A DNA stretch of 64,000 bases from assembly GCF_001427125.1 (NCBI RefSeq), contig NZ_LMGK01000006.1, positions 62,471 through 126,470 of the forward strand. The letters are read 5' to 3'. Origin of the DNA: Pseudomonas sp. Root562. Lineage in GTDB: Bacteria; Pseudomonadota; Gammaproteobacteria; Pseudomonadales; Pseudomonadaceae. Made by a program: the position numbers and the translations under genes. Below are positions 1 through 8,362 of the stretch, in pieces (position 1 is the first letter of the stretch; every line of letters starts with the position of its first letter). The notes below the pieces were generated by a model. That model did not search any database. It worked only from the letters and a program-made list of their open reading frames with translations, and was not told the origin of the DNA.

Positions 1-1
1 C

Positions 2-493
2 AGCGTGCAACTGTTGCTGCCGTTCGTTGCCGGGCAAATCGCCCGCCGCTGGATCGGCGCCTGGGTGGCACGCAACAAGGGTTGGCTGAAATTTATCGAC
101 CAAGGTTCGATCTTGCTGGTGGTCTATGGCGCGTTCAGCGAAGCGGTGATCGAAGGCATCTGGCACCAGATCCCGTTGCGTGATCTGGCCGGACTGGTGG
201 TTGCCTGCTGTGTGTTGCTGGGGCTGGTGCTGGTGGCTTCTACCGTGCTGGGCAAAGTCTGCGGCTTCAGTCAGGAAGACCGCATCACCGTCCTCTTCTG
301 CGGCTCGAAGAAAAGCCTGGCCACCGGTGTGCCGATGGCGCAGGTGCTGTTCGCCGGCAGCACCATCGGTGTGCTGATCCTGCCATTGATGTTGTTCCAT
401 CAGATTCAATTGATGGTCTGCGCGGTCCTCGCGCAGCGTTTCGCCAATCGCCCGGAATCGGTGCCCGAGTTGATGGGGCAGGTGGATCCTTGA
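2..493 (+). CDS. SBF-like / bile acid:sodium symporter family transporter, C-terminal part
   Basis: The reading frame is open from the left edge, so the start lies outside the window; a GTG at position 5 is not a convincing start. About 163 residues remain. They contain hydrophobic segments (around residues 32-50, 62-82 and 120-140 of the visible part) and the loop CGSKKSLATGVPMA, typical of the YfeH-type SBF-like (PF13593) branch of the bile acid:sodium symporter superfamily. These are inner-membrane secondary transporters of organic anions or unknown solutes. The substrate cannot be told from this fragment. The family is fairly certain; the function is not. Confidence 0.75.
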   Translation, partial: SVQLLLPFVAGQIARRWIGAWVARNKGWLKFIDQGSILLVVYGAFSEAVIEGIWHQIPLRDLAGLVVACCVLLGLVLVASTVLGKVCGFSQEDRITVLFCGSKKSLATGVPMAQVLFAGSTIGVLILPLMLFHQIQLMVCAVLAQRFANRPESVPELMGQVDP

Positions 494-593
494 TCGCATC
501 CGGCTAACTCACTTGCGGTAAACTGCCTGCGCAAAAGGCGCCGCTGCGTTGAATCGCGGCGGTGCCCCTTTACCTCGCAAGCAAGAGAGTCCC

Positions 594-974
594 ATGGCCA
601 ACCAAGACATCACTTTCACCCCCGATCCCGACGCAGACTCCATTTCCTCCGACGTTGCCGGTTTCGGCGGCATGCTGGTCTCCACGCAGATTCCCACCCG
701 CGCCGACGGGAGCCTGGAGCTGGGCGACATTACCCTGCAAAGCGAATGCACCCTGCAAGCGCTCAAGGTTGCGCTGGAGCGTGCCGGCAGTTCCATGGAC
801 CGCGTGTTGCACCTGACCATTTACCTCACCGACATGGCCGACCGCGCCGCGTTCAACGAGGTGTACAAGCGCTTCTTCGCCAAGCCATGGCCGGTGCGCG
901 CCGCCGTAGGCGTTGCTTCACTGGCAGTCGAAGGCATGCGTGTGGAAGTCACGGCAATGGCGGCCAAGGCCTGA
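594..974 (+). CDS. RidA family protein (Rid/YER057c/UK114)
   Basis: This 126-aa protein has the chorismate-mutase-like Rid fold signature: an N-terminal strand region with GFGGMLVSTQIP, a helix rich in VALERAGSSMDRVLHLTIYLTDM, and a C-terminal VRAAVGVASLAVEGMRVEVTAMA. RidA proteins form trimers that hydrolyse reactive enamine/imine intermediates from PLP enzymes such as threonine dehydratase; other Rid subfamilies are less well understood. I chose the ATG at 594, preceded by AAGAGAG, over an in-frame start 45 bases upstream, because homology begins after it. It stands alone, followed by a REPIN. A second, different Rid protein lies at 4307-4723. The exact subfamily is not determined. Confidence 0.85.
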   Translation: MANQDITFTPDPDADSISSDVAGFGGMLVSTQIPTRADGSLELGDITLQSECTLQALKVALERAGSSMDRVLHLTIYLTDMADRAAFNEVYKRFFAKPWPVRAAVGVASLAVEGMRVEVTAMAAKA

Positions 975-1016
975 TCCCGGCAGCACACACACAAACCTGG
1001 TCGAACAATTTGCATC

Positions 1017-1110
1017 CTGTGGCGAGGGAGCTTGCTCCCGCTGGACTGCGCAGCAGTCCTTGTTTCAGAGGCGCTTCACGCCCCAGCGGGAGCAAGCTCC
1101 CTCGCCACAG
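1017..1110. repeat. REPIN (inverted pair of REP palindromes)
   Basis: Two 26-base arms (1017-1042 and 1085-1110) are exact inverted copies and each contains the short palindrome GGGAGCTTGCTCCC. This is the common Pseudomonas REP doublet, probably mobilised by a RAYT transposase encoded elsewhere. It fills the gap between the RidA-like gene and rlhA and could form a long hairpin in RNA. Confidence 0.9.
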
Positions 1111-1244
1111 CTACAGCGCTTCCACAGGGTTTGAGGCATTCCAGGCCTGCCCGAGGCAGCCACCGGGCAGCCTACGGGTGCCGGTCAGGCGTTTCACCGG
1201 TACAATGCGCGCCTCGACCGTGACAGCCTGACTAAAAAAATATT

Positions 1245-3242
1245 ATGTCCCTGCCCAAACATCACCTGGAATTGCTCAGCCCCGCCCGCGACGTAGCCAT
1301 CGCCCGCGAGGCCATTTTGCATGGCGCCGATGCGATCTACATCGGTGGCCCGAGCTTCGGCGCCCGCCACAATGCCTGCAATGAAGTGAGCGAGATCGCC
1401 GAACTGGTGGAATTCGCCCGTCGTTATCACGCCCGGGTGTTCACCACCATCAACACCATCCTGCACGACAACGAACTGGAGCCGGCCCGCAAGCTGATCC
1501 ACCAGTTATACGATGCCGGTGTCGACGCGCTGATCGTCCAGGACCTGGGTGTGATGGAGCTGGATATCCCGCCGATCGAACTGCACGCCAGCACCCAGAC
1601 CGACATCCGTACCCTGGCGCGAGCGAAGTTCCTTGACCAGGCTGGCTTCTCGCAACTGGTGTTGGCCCGTGAGTTGAACCTGCAGGAAATCCGCGCCATC
1701 GCCGACGAGACTGAAGCGGCGATCGAGTTTTTCATCCACGGCGCGTTGTGCGTCGCGTTCTCCGGGCAGTGCAACATTTCCCACGCGCAGACTGGCCGCA
1801 GTGCCAACCGTGGCGACTGTTCCCAGGCCTGCCGTTTGCCGTACACCCTCAAGGATGAGAAGGGTGGCGTGATCGCTTACGAAAAACACTTGTTGTCGAT
1901 GAAGGACAACAACCAGAGCGCCAACATCCGCGCCCTGGTCGAGGCAGGCGTGCGATCGTTCAAGATCGAAGGCCGCTACAAGGACATGGGTTATGTGAAG
2001 AACATCACCGCCTATTACCGCCAGCGCCTCGACGCCGTGCTCGAAGAGCGTCCGGACCTGGCCCGCGCCTCCAGCGGCCGCACCGCGCACTTCTTCCTGC
2101 CCGACCCGGAAAAAACCTTCCACCGTGGCAGTACCGATTACTTCGTCACTGACCGCAAGATCGACATCGGTGCCTTTGACTCGCCGACGTTCACCGGTTT
2201 GCCAGTCGGCGTTGTCGAGAAAGTTGCCAAGCGCGACATGCTGGTCGTGACGCACGAGCCACTGTCCAACGGCGATGGCCTCAATGTGCTGGTCAAGCGT
2301 GAAGTGGTGGGTTTTCGCGCGAACATCGCCGAGCCCAAAGGCGAGTTCGAAGAGGACGGCGAGAAGCGCTATCGCTATCGCGTCGAGCCCAACGAGATGC
2401 CGGAGGGCATGTACAAGCTGCGTCCCAACCACCCGCTCAATCGCAACCTCGATCACAACTGGCAACAGGCGCTGCAAAAGACTTCTGCCGAGCGTCGTGT
2501 GGCCTTGCGCTGGGTCGCTCGTCTGCGTGAAGAACAGCTTGAACTGACGGCCACCAGTGAAGAGGGCGTCAGCGCCAGCGTCACCTTGAATGGCCCGTTC
2601 GGTGCCGCCAACAAGCCGGAACAGGCGCTGGAGCAATTGCAGGATCTGCTCGGCCAGCTGGGGACCACTCAGTATCACGCCATCGACATCAAGCTCGACG
2701 CCCCACAGGCGTACTTCGTCCCGAATTCGCAGCTCAAGGCCTTGCGCCGCGAGGTGATTGAAGCCTTGACCGATGCACGGATCGCCGCCCACCCGCGTGG
2801 CAGCCGTAAAGCCGAAACCACACCGCCACCGGTGTACCCGGAGTCGCACCTGTCGTTCCTGGCCAACGTCTACAACCAGAAGGCCCGCGATTTTTATCAC
2901 CGCCATGGGGTCAAGCTGATCGACGCGGCGTACGAGGCGCATGAGGAAACCGGCGAGGTGCCGGTGATGATCACCAAGCACTGCCTGCGGTTCTCCTTCA
3001 ACCTGTGCCCCAAGCAGGCGAAGGGCGTGACTGGCGTGCGCACCAAGGTCGCGCCGATGCAACTGATCCACGGCGATGAAGTGCTGACCCTGAAGTTCGA
3101 CTGCAAGCCGTGTGAAATGCACATCATCGGCAAGATGAAAGGCCACATCCTTGGCTTGCCACAACCGGGCAGCGTTCAACCGGTTGTCGGCCACATCAGC
3201 CCCGAAGACCTGCTCAAGACCATTCCCCGCGCTCCGCACTGA
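1245..3242 (+). CDS. rlhA: U32-family 23S rRNA 5-hydroxycytidine synthase RlhA (YdcP)
   Basis: This 665-aa protein begins LELLSPARD(V)AIAREAILHGADAIYIGG, the hallmark of the long U32 peptidase-like proteins. It follows E. coli YdcP/RlhA closely along its whole length (about 653 aa there), including the IELHASTQTDIRT block, the Cys-containing FFIHGALCVAFSGQC and NRGDCSQACRLPY motifs and a C-terminal CPKQAKG...CKPCEMH cysteine cluster. RlhA hydroxylates C2501 of 23S rRNA. The protein is too long for the paralogue TrhP/YegQ (about 450 aa), which acts on tRNA. It is probably not a real peptidase despite the family name. It is a single gene, followed by a REPIN. Confidence 0.9.
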   Translation: MSLPKHHLELLSPARDVAIAREAILHGADAIYIGGPSFGARHNACNEVSEIAELVEFARRYHARVFTTINTILHDNELEPARKLIHQLYDAGVDALIVQDLGVMELDIPPIELHASTQTDIRTLARAKFLDQAGFSQLVLARELNLQEIRAIADETEAAIEFFIHGALCVAFSGQCNISHAQTGRSANRGDCSQACRLPYTLKDEKGGVIAYEKHLLSMKDNNQSANIRALVEAGVRSFKIEGRYKDMGYVKNITAYYRQRLDAVLEERPDLARASSGRTAHFFLPDPEKTFHRGSTDYFVTDRKIDIGAFDSPTFTGLPVGVVEKVAKRDMLVVTHEPLSNGDGLNVLVKREVVGFRANIAEPKGEFEEDGEKRYRYRVEPNEMPEGMYKLRPNHPLNRNLDHNWQQALQKTSAERRVALRWVARLREEQLELTATSEEGVSASVTLNGPFGAANKPEQALEQLQDLLGQLGTTQYHAIDIKLDAPQAYFVPNSQLKALRREVIEALTDARIAAHPRGSRKAETTPPPVYPESHLSFLANVYNQKARDFYHRHGVKLIDAAYEAHEETGEVPVMITKHCLRFSFNLCPKQAKGVTGVRTKVAPMQLIHGDEVLTLKFDCKPCEMHIIGKMKGHILGLPQPGSVQPVVGHISPEDLLKTIPRAPH

Positions 3243-3253
3243 GTAGCAGCTGA

Positions 3254-3322
3254 AAAGGTCGCAGCCTGCGGCAGCGCCTACAGGAATCCACTGTAGGAAC
3301 TGCCGCAGGTTGCAATCTGTTG
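3254..3322. repeat. REPIN-like inverted repeat
   Basis: The arm containing GCAGCCTGCGGCAG(C)GCCTACAGG near 3259-3283 is mirrored by CTGTAGGAACTGCCGCAGG(T)TGC near 3291-3314. This is a different REP sequence class from the one at 1017-1110. It sits in the gap between rlhA and the mscS-like gene. Confidence 0.75.
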
Positions 3323-3414
3323 ATCGGGTCGTCGCGCTTTGCTTGTTCTCGACTGGCGGGCTTCGCGAGCTGTGCTAGCGTCTTGAGGTCAACCCTCATT
3401 TGCGAGCCTCTGCC

Positions 3415-4287
3415 ATGGACGAGACCATCGTTAATGTAACCACCGAGAAGTTCAACGCACTGATCGCCGTGGTGCAGGCGTACGGCGTCGCCTTTGCGGT
3501 CAAGATGCTGACCGCCATCGCCTTCTGGATCGTCGGGCGCTGGCTGATCGGTTTTGCGGTCGGCATGGTGCAGAAGGCCCTCGGCAAGCAGAAGGTCGAC
3601 CCCACCGTGCTGCGATATGTCGGGTCGGCCATCACCGTGACGCTGAACATCATCCTGGTGATTGCCATCCTCGGTTACCTCGGCATGCAGACCACCACGT
3701 TCGCCGCGCTGCTCGCTGCGGTCGGCCTGGCCATCGGCATGGCCTGGTCGGGGTTGCTGGCCAATCTGGCGGCGGGTGCATTCATTATTGTCTTGCGGCC
3801 GTTCAAGGTCGGCGATTTCATTTGCGCTGGCGGGGTCACCGGTACGGTCACCGAGATCGGTCTGTTCGCCACTGCAATCAACACCCCGGACAACGTGCTG
3901 ACCCTGGTGGGCAACAACAAAATCTTCAGCGACAACATCCAGAACTTCACCCACAACCCGTTCCGCCGCGTCGATCTCCAGGCGCAGCTGTCGGGCGCGA
4001 GCGACTGGAAAGCGGCGGCGGCTTTGCTCAAGGAAAAAATCGCGGCGATTCCCAATGTGCTCGCGACCCCTGCGGTCGATGTGGAAATCATCGAGTTCAA
4101 TCTGGTAGGGCCGGTGTTGGCGGTGCGTCCTTACTGCCATAACGAACACTACTGGCAGGTCTATTTCGACACCAATCGCGTGATCAAGGATGCCCTCGGC
4201 GAAGCCGGTTTCCCGGCGCCGATGCCGGCGCAAACCGTGATCTTCCAGCAAGGCGCCGCACTGCCTGGCGCACTGGCGAAGGAGTGA
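3415..4287 (+). CDS. Small mechanosensitive ion channel, MscS family
   Basis: This 290-aa protein is close in length to E. coli MscS (286 aa). It has three predicted N-terminal membrane segments; the third (about residues 95-125) is the pore-lining TM3 with the Gly/Ala pattern GLAIGMAWSGLLANLAAGAFIIVLRPF. The cytoplasmic beta domain follows (VGDFI...G(T)VTEIGLF(A)T...DN). It should open under hypo-osmotic membrane tension and release solutes. The ATG at 3415 is preferred; five codons further upstream are also open. It is transcribed towards the RidA-like gene on the opposite strand, with only 19 bases between the stop codons. Confidence 0.9.
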   Translation: MDETIVNVTTEKFNALIAVVQAYGVAFAVKMLTAIAFWIVGRWLIGFAVGMVQKALGKQKVDPTVLRYVGSAITVTLNIILVIAILGYLGMQTTTFAALLAAVGLAIGMAWSGLLANLAAGAFIIVLRPFKVGDFICAGGVTGTVTEIGLFATAINTPDNVLTLVGNNKIFSDNIQNFTHNPFRRVDLQAQLSGASDWKAAAALLKEKIAAIPNVLATPAVDVEIIEFNLVGPVLAVRPYCHNEHYWQVYFDTNRVIKDALGEAGFPAPMPAQTVIFQQGAALPGALAKE

Positions 4288-4306
4288 TCGCAGCAAGCGC
4301 CGGTGA

Positions 4307-4723
4307 TCATTGAGCCGCTTGGCTTGCAGCGGTTTCTGCAAGTCTGGCGATAACCTTGATTTCGAACGCGAATCCATAGAGCCAGGTGACGCCGACGGCG
4401 GTCAATGTCGGATGCGGTGCCTGGCCCCAGAACTCTGGCGCCACCTTCCAGATCCTCTCGAATGTCGATTGGGGATCGACCATGAAGACGGTGACGTCCA
4501 CTACATCGTCGAAGGTGCAACCGGCCGCATTCAAAATCCCGTTCAGGTTGTTGAACGCTTGCCGCACTTGCTCTTCCAAGTCTTCCTCGGGCGAGCCATC
4601 CTCGTTACTGCCCACTTGCCCCGACACAAACAAAAAACCATTGGAGCGGATCGCCGGCGAGTAGCGATTGCGCTCGTAAAGTGCCTGGCGTGCGGGTGGG
4701 AAAACGACATCACGTTGGGTCAT
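4307..4723 (-). CDS. RidA family protein (LysR-linked)
   Basis: This 138-aa Rid-superfamily protein has YSPAIRSNGFLFVSGQVG near the N terminus, QAFNNLNGILNAAGCTFDDVVDVTVFMVD in the middle and PTLTAVGVTWLYGFAFEIKVIA at the end. The catalytic arginine of true RidA, usually in a VPR motif before the C-terminal strand, is not evident, so this may belong to an Rid2-7 type subfamily with another substrate. It is divergent from the LysR regulator at 4845, and a palindromic operator-like sequence lies between them, so it is the likely regulated target. SD AAGGAGG precedes the ATG. Confidence 0.85.
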   Translation of the reverse strand: MTQRDVVFPPARQALYERNRYSPAIRSNGFLFVSGQVGSNEDGSPEEDLEEQVRQAFNNLNGILNAAGCTFDDVVDVTVFMVDPQSTFERIWKVAPEFWGQAPHPTLTAVGVTWLYGFAFEIKVIARLAETAASQAAQ

Positions 4724-4801
4724 GACAACCTCCTTCGATTAACGATGGGGAGACTCTAAGGCCAGGCACTTGCCCGATAAACGCGCAACTGCAACTATCA
4801 C

Positions 4802-4820
4802 TGTTTGCGAATCCCAAACA
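4802..4820. promoter_or_regulatory. Palindromic LysR-type operator candidate
   Basis: TGTTTG-N7-CAAACA is a perfect 6-bp inverted repeat that fits the T-N11-A core of LysR operators. It is placed between the divergent RidA-like gene and the LysR gene, 25 bases before the regulator's ATG. That is the usual site for autoregulation plus control of the divergent gene. No other operator-like palindrome was seen there. Confidence 0.55.
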
Positions 4821-4844
4821 ATCGAATAGCAATTCGGGGCAGGT

Positions 4845-5786
4845 ATGGACCGTTTCGATGCAATGCAGGCGTTCGCCCGGGTAGTGGAATCGGGCAGCTT
4901 CACCAAAGCCGCCGAGACGCTGCACTTGAGCAAGACCAGCGTCACGCAACTGGTGCAACAGTTGGAGGCGCGCTTGCGGGTCAAATTGCTCAACCGTACG
5001 ACACGCAAGGTCAACGTCACCGCCGATGGTGCCGTCTATTACGAGCGCGTAGTGCGACTGCTGGCCGATCTGGACGATGCCGAAACCAGCCTGTCGAGTG
5101 CCTCGACGGTGCCCAGGGGCAGGCTTCGGGTGGATGTGCCCAGCCCACTGGCCAGTCTGATCCTGGTCCCGGCATTGCCGGAATTTCATGCCCGTTATCC
5201 GGATATCCAGGTCGACATGGGCGTCAGTGATCGCATCGTCGATCTGATTGATGAGAACGTCGATTGCGTTGTGCGCGGAGGCGAGTTGACCGATCAATCG
5301 CTGATGGCCCGAAGGGTGGGAGACCTGCAATTGGGGGTGTTCGCTTCGCCGGGATATCTGGAGCGTGTCGGCAGGCCATCGCATCCAAAGGATCTGGAAG
5401 ATTCCGAGCATCGCATCGTCGGTTTCCTGTGGGCGCGAACCGGCAAGGCTTTGCCCTATGCCATGCGCAATCAAAGTGAAAGCCTGGAGATCAAGGGGCG
5501 CTACGTGTTGGCGGTCGACGATGGCAACGCTTACATGGCAGCGGGCCTGGCCGGCATGGGCATCCTCTGGTTGCCCGATTACATGTCCAGGCCCTGGCTG
5601 GCGAGTGGCCAATTGGTTGCGCTGTTCGAGGATTGGCAGCTCGATCCGATGCCGCTCTACGTGGCGTTCCCCCCGAACCGGCATATCAGCCGCAAGGTAC
5701 GCGTATTCATCGATTGGGTCGCTGAGCTGATGGCGCAGCACGCGCCGATTGCGGACCGACGTTCTGCGGCGCAATCCGTGACCTGA
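4845..5786 (+). CDS. LysR family transcriptional regulator
   Basis: This 313-aa protein has the LysR-type winged helix-turn-helix at residues 1-60 (MDRFDAMQAFARVVESGSFT, AAETLHLSKTSVTQLVQQLE, LLNRTTRKVNVT), then a linker helix and a periplasmic-binding-like effector domain from about residue 90. It resembles the large CrgA/YafC-type group, whose members usually control a divergent gene. Here that gene is the RidA-like protein. The effector is unknown. The last residues extend slightly past the usual end of the domain. Confidence 0.9.
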   Translation: MDRFDAMQAFARVVESGSFTKAAETLHLSKTSVTQLVQQLEARLRVKLLNRTTRKVNVTADGAVYYERVVRLLADLDDAETSLSSASTVPRGRLRVDVPSPLASLILVPALPEFHARYPDIQVDMGVSDRIVDLIDENVDCVVRGGELTDQSLMARRVGDLQLGVFASPGYLERVGRPSHPKDLEDSEHRIVGFLWARTGKALPYAMRNQSESLEIKGRYVLAVDDGNAYMAAGLAGMGILWLPDYMSRPWLASGQLVALFEDWQLDPMPLYVAFPPNRHISRKVRVFIDWVAELMAQHAPIADRRSAAQSVT

Positions 5787-5825
5787 ACGGAAAAGATCCG
5801 CACCAGCGATCGCGGGCTCTGCGGA

Positions 5826-6410
5826 TCAAAGCGCAATGTAGCCGAAGTACATGAAAGCCATGCCCGCCGCGAGGGCGAACGCGCCCAACGCTTTCGTCGT
5901 CGATCGGTTGGTGCGCAGCGCTCCGCTGGAGCGTGGCAAGTGCATGCCTGAATCCAGGGGACGCTCAAAGAAGCCTTCCAGGGTGGCCCGGTAGGTGTAG
6001 CGCAAGCCCAGCAGGATAAACAGGGCGATCAGGCCAAGGGAAGATGCATTCAGGAAAACCGGGTCAATCCGCGGCTTGGGCAGCTCGTCTTCGCAGGCGG
6101 CACTGTCGATTTCGGCGATGCTTATTCTTCCATTGTTGATTGAAGCCAGCGCAGAACCCTTGAGGTACGACGCTTGTTGCTCCAGGTCCAGCGCCTGATA
6201 CTGCCACAGCGTTGCCGAACCTTCCCGGCAATAGGTAAAACCGCTCGGGTTGGCAGCGACGATGATACAGGCGTCGTGGATACCACTTTTTTTCAGGGTT
6301 TCAGTGGCTGAGCGGGTGAAATCCAGTTCGAGAACAGGAATGACGCCATTGGCAAAAGCCCCGGCCGAGACAAACAAGTTCCCCAAAAGGCAGATGGTAG
6401 AAATGTTCAA
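5826..6410 (-). CDS. Hypothetical membrane-anchored protein with signal peptide
   Basis: I do not recognise a named family. The 194-aa product starts with a hydrophobic signal-like stretch (residues 4-20), then about 110 residues of probable periplasmic domain with three cysteines (C48, C61 and C105) that could form a disulphide. Two membrane segments follow, near residues 123-140 (SLGLIALFILLGLRYTY) and 174-192. The start codon appears to be TTG, nine bases after AAGGA; no ATG is available nearby. It is convergent with the LysR gene and divergent from the next hypothetical gene. Confidence 0.55.
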   Translation of the reverse strand: MNISTICLLGNLFVSAGAFANGVIPVLELDFTRSATETLKKSGIHDACIIVAANPSGFTYCREGSATLWQYQALDLEQQASYLKGSALASINNGRISIAEIDSAACEDELPKPRIDPVFLNASSLGLIALFILLGLRYTYRATLEGFFERPLDSGMHLPRSSGALRTNRSTTKALGAFALAAGMAFMYFGYIAL

Positions 6411-6608
6411 GGTTGAGTGTCCTTGTTTTTATCGGCTTCTGCAGGAGTCGGCGAGGTTTTGACCCTCACAGATGGAGTCTAGATCGCGAATGACGATGTG
6501 ATGGCAGAACGTGTGAAAGACAATGCTTCCGTTTATCGAGCGACCGGTGACATGGCACCGCCTTCGATCCTGTGCCTTACTCGAAAACCATACCGGGGAG
6601 GGCTGGGG

Positions 6609-7151
6609 ATGCGACACAGAGGCGCAAAGTTCTGGTTATGGCTCAACAATCGGTTACCGGTCAAAATTTATGAAGATGCGCTGAACGACGGTCGGCAGAT
6701 CGAAGTGCAATCACGCATTACGCAAGAAGGAATGACGCAGGTCTTCATCGGCATCTACGACAATCGTGGTGGCGTGATGTTTGAAGACTTTCAGGATCGC
6801 GGTTTCCGCGAACCGCTGGCTTCAGCATTGAAGTGGGGGGCGTCCTGGGCTCGGGAAGTTATTCTGGACATGCAACCTTTCACGGCGCCCCATCGGCCGC
6901 AGTTGACGTTGAGCACGGTGATCGCCGACGAATCGATCCTGGCATTGCGGCGGATGGAACTGACTGAAAGTCAGCGACGCAAAATCAGATTCGATGATGC
7001 TCGGGCTGAGTATCAAGCCGCTCAGGCGGCCATGCTCGAGTTGATGCGCTCGACCACCACGGTTGACCCAAAAGTATGGGCTGAGCATCAGAATCGATTG
7101 CGAGAGGCGATTGACCGCAGGATCTGGGTGCAACGCAGCTACCTGTGCTGA
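6609..7151 (+). CDS. Hypothetical protein
   Basis: The 180-aa product is not recognised. The frame is open from 6498, but the ATG at 6609 follows a strong purine-rich SD (GGGGAGGG) and begins MRHRGAKFWLWLNN, so I prefer it. The N-terminal half is beta-rich (KIYEDALNDGRQIEVQSRITQEGMTQVFIGIYDNRGG). The C-terminal half is charged and helical (residues 110-170), with no membrane segment or signal peptide. It is probably cytoplasmic. It has no operon partner: the upstream gene is divergent and the downstream msrA is convergent. Confidence 0.55.
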   Translation: MRHRGAKFWLWLNNRLPVKIYEDALNDGRQIEVQSRITQEGMTQVFIGIYDNRGGVMFEDFQDRGFREPLASALKWGASWAREVILDMQPFTAPHRPQLTLSTVIADESILALRRMELTESQRRKIRFDDARAEYQAAQAAMLELMRSTTTVDPKVWAEHQNRLREAIDRRIWVQRSYLC

Positions 7152-7196
7152 ATTTGATCACCCACTGCATTTCGTCGAGGTATTGCGTCTGACGCG

Positions 7197-7278
7197 GGAG
7201 CTGCCGAAGGCTGGATCTTTGAATCTTGCTTTAAAAAACAAAATCAGAGATGGCAGCCTCGATTCGCTCGACAGCTCC
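7197..7278. repeat. Degenerate REPIN between convergent genes
   Basis: The left arm reads GGAGCTGCCGAAGGCTG and the right arm, on the other strand, GGAGCTGTCGAGCG...GAGGCTGCCATC. These match the two variant REP halves common in fluorescens-group pseudomonads. The sequence lies between a hypothetical gene and msrA, where it may act as a bidirectional transcription barrier. Confidence 0.7.
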
Positions 7279-7300
7279 GACAGGCCATGCGTTCACTGCA

Positions 7301-7807
7301 TCAACCACGTGTGGGCAATGTCCAGTTCGGCCGGATGAAATGGCAGGTGTAACCTTCAGGAAGGCGTTCCAGATAATCCTGGTGTTCGGGTTCTGCCTCC
7401 CAGAAGGGGCCAGCGGGCTCGATTTCGGTGACCACCTTGCCGGGCCAGAGCCCCGAAGCGTCCACATCGGCAACGGTGTCCAACGCGACGCGTTTCTGCT
7501 CTTCGCTTTTGTAGTAAATCGCCGAGCGATAGCTGGTGCCCAGATCGTTGCCCTGGCGGTTTTTGGTGCTCGGATCGTGGATCTGGAAGAAAAACTCGAG
7601 GATCTGTCGGTAGCTGATCTGCGTCGGGTCGAAGACGATTTCGATCGCTTCGGCGTGGGTGCCATGGTTGCGGTAAGTTGCATTGGGCACATCGCCGCCC
7701 GAGTAGCCGACCCGCGTGGTGATCACGCCCGGTTGGCGTCGCAGCAGATCCTGCATGCCCCAGAAGCAGCCGCCGGCAAGAATGGCGGTTTCGGTGTTCG
7801 TCGTCAT
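7301..7807 (-). CDS. msrA: Peptide methionine-(S)-S-oxide reductase MsrA
   Basis: This 168-aa protein has the catalytic GCFWG motif near residue 14 and the family blocks GV(I)[22 protein letters not shown] and [28 protein letters not shown]. It reduces the S-epimer of methionine sulphoxide in proteins with thioredoxin-derived electrons. The ATG at 7807 is chosen because GGAGG lies eight bases upstream; a GTG at 7816 would overlap that SD. It lacks an obvious C-terminal recycling cysteine pair. A PCuAC/SCO pair on the same strand lies upstream, separated by a hairpin. Confidence 0.93.
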   Translation of the reverse strand: MTTNTETAILAGGCFWGMQDLLRRQPGVITTRVGYSGGDVPNATYRNHGTHAEAIEIVFDPTQISYRQILEFFFQIHDPSTKNRQGNDLGTSYRSAIYYKSEEQKRVALDTVADVDASGLWPGKVVTEIEPAGPFWEAEPEHQDYLERLPEGYTCHFIRPNWTLPTRG

Positions 7808-7829
7808 GGTATGCACCTCCCATCAGATA

Positions 7830-7851
7830 ACGGCCTCGTGGGGGAGGCCGT
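7830..7851. other. Intergenic hairpin between PCuAC gene and msrA
   Basis: A perfect 8-bp stem (ACGGCCTC / GAGGCCGT) with a 6-base loop sits between the PCuAC stop and the msrA SD. No T-run follows on either strand, so it is at best a weak terminator or an mRNA-processing/stability element. Confidence 0.4.
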
Positions 7852-7858
7852 CAGACCC

Positions 7859-8362
7859 TCATTGCATCTTGCTGTGATCCATCTTGCTGTGATCCATGTT
7901 GCCATGACCCATCGTGCCAAGCGCACGAGCCGGGGCATCGACCTTGATCGTTTCTTTCTCGCCCTTGGCGTTTTCCACGGTCAGGTTCAGGGGAACGCTG
8001 TCGCCCTCCTTGATCTGCGCCGTCAGGTTCATGAGCATGATGTGATAGCCATGGGGGTCAAAGCTCACGGCCTTGCCGGCGGGCAGGGCAACCGAGTCGA
8101 CCTGCTGCATGCTCATCACATCGTCCTTCATGCTGGACTGGTGAATCTGCACCAGCTTCGCCACCGGCGACTGCACGCTCAACAATTTGCTGTCGGTGTC
8201 TGCCTTGAGGGTCATGAAGGCGCCGCTCGAAGGCTGACCGGCCACCGTTGCCCGGACCCAGGCGTCGTTGACCTCGGTTTGCGCGGACACCTGCCACGCC
8301 ATGCCGAGCAGGGAAAGGCCCAGGGCCAGTTGTTTGATGCGTGGCGCGCAGAACGAAATCAT
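7859..8362 (-). CDS. PCuAC copper chaperone with His/Met-rich tail
   Basis: This 167-aa protein has a signal peptide (residues 1-28) and a PCuAC (DUF461) domain with the Cu(I) motif H-x3-M...M and H-x-M (IHQSSMKDDVMSM, then DPHGYHIMLM). The last 17 residues are an unusual metal-binding tail of MGHGNMDHSK(M) repeats. PCuAC proteins carry copper to the CuA or CuB site of cytochrome oxidase in the periplasm, often with SCO. Its ATG overlaps the SCO stop codon (ATGA), with GGAGG seven bases upstream, so the two genes are translationally coupled. Confidence 0.88.
   Translation of the reverse strand: MISFCAPRIKQLALGLSLLGMAWQVSAQTEVNDAWVRATVAGQPSSGAFMTLKADTDSKLLSVQSPVAKLVQIHQSSMKDDVMSMQQVDSVALPAGKAVSFDPHGYHIMLMNLTAQIKEGDSVPLNLTVENAKGEKETIKVDAPARALGTMGHGNMDHSKMDHSKMQ

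Noticed and set aside
1506..3239. 577-codon antisense frame over rlhA
   Set aside because: rlhA is highly conserved along its entire length; the antisense frame has no family resemblance.
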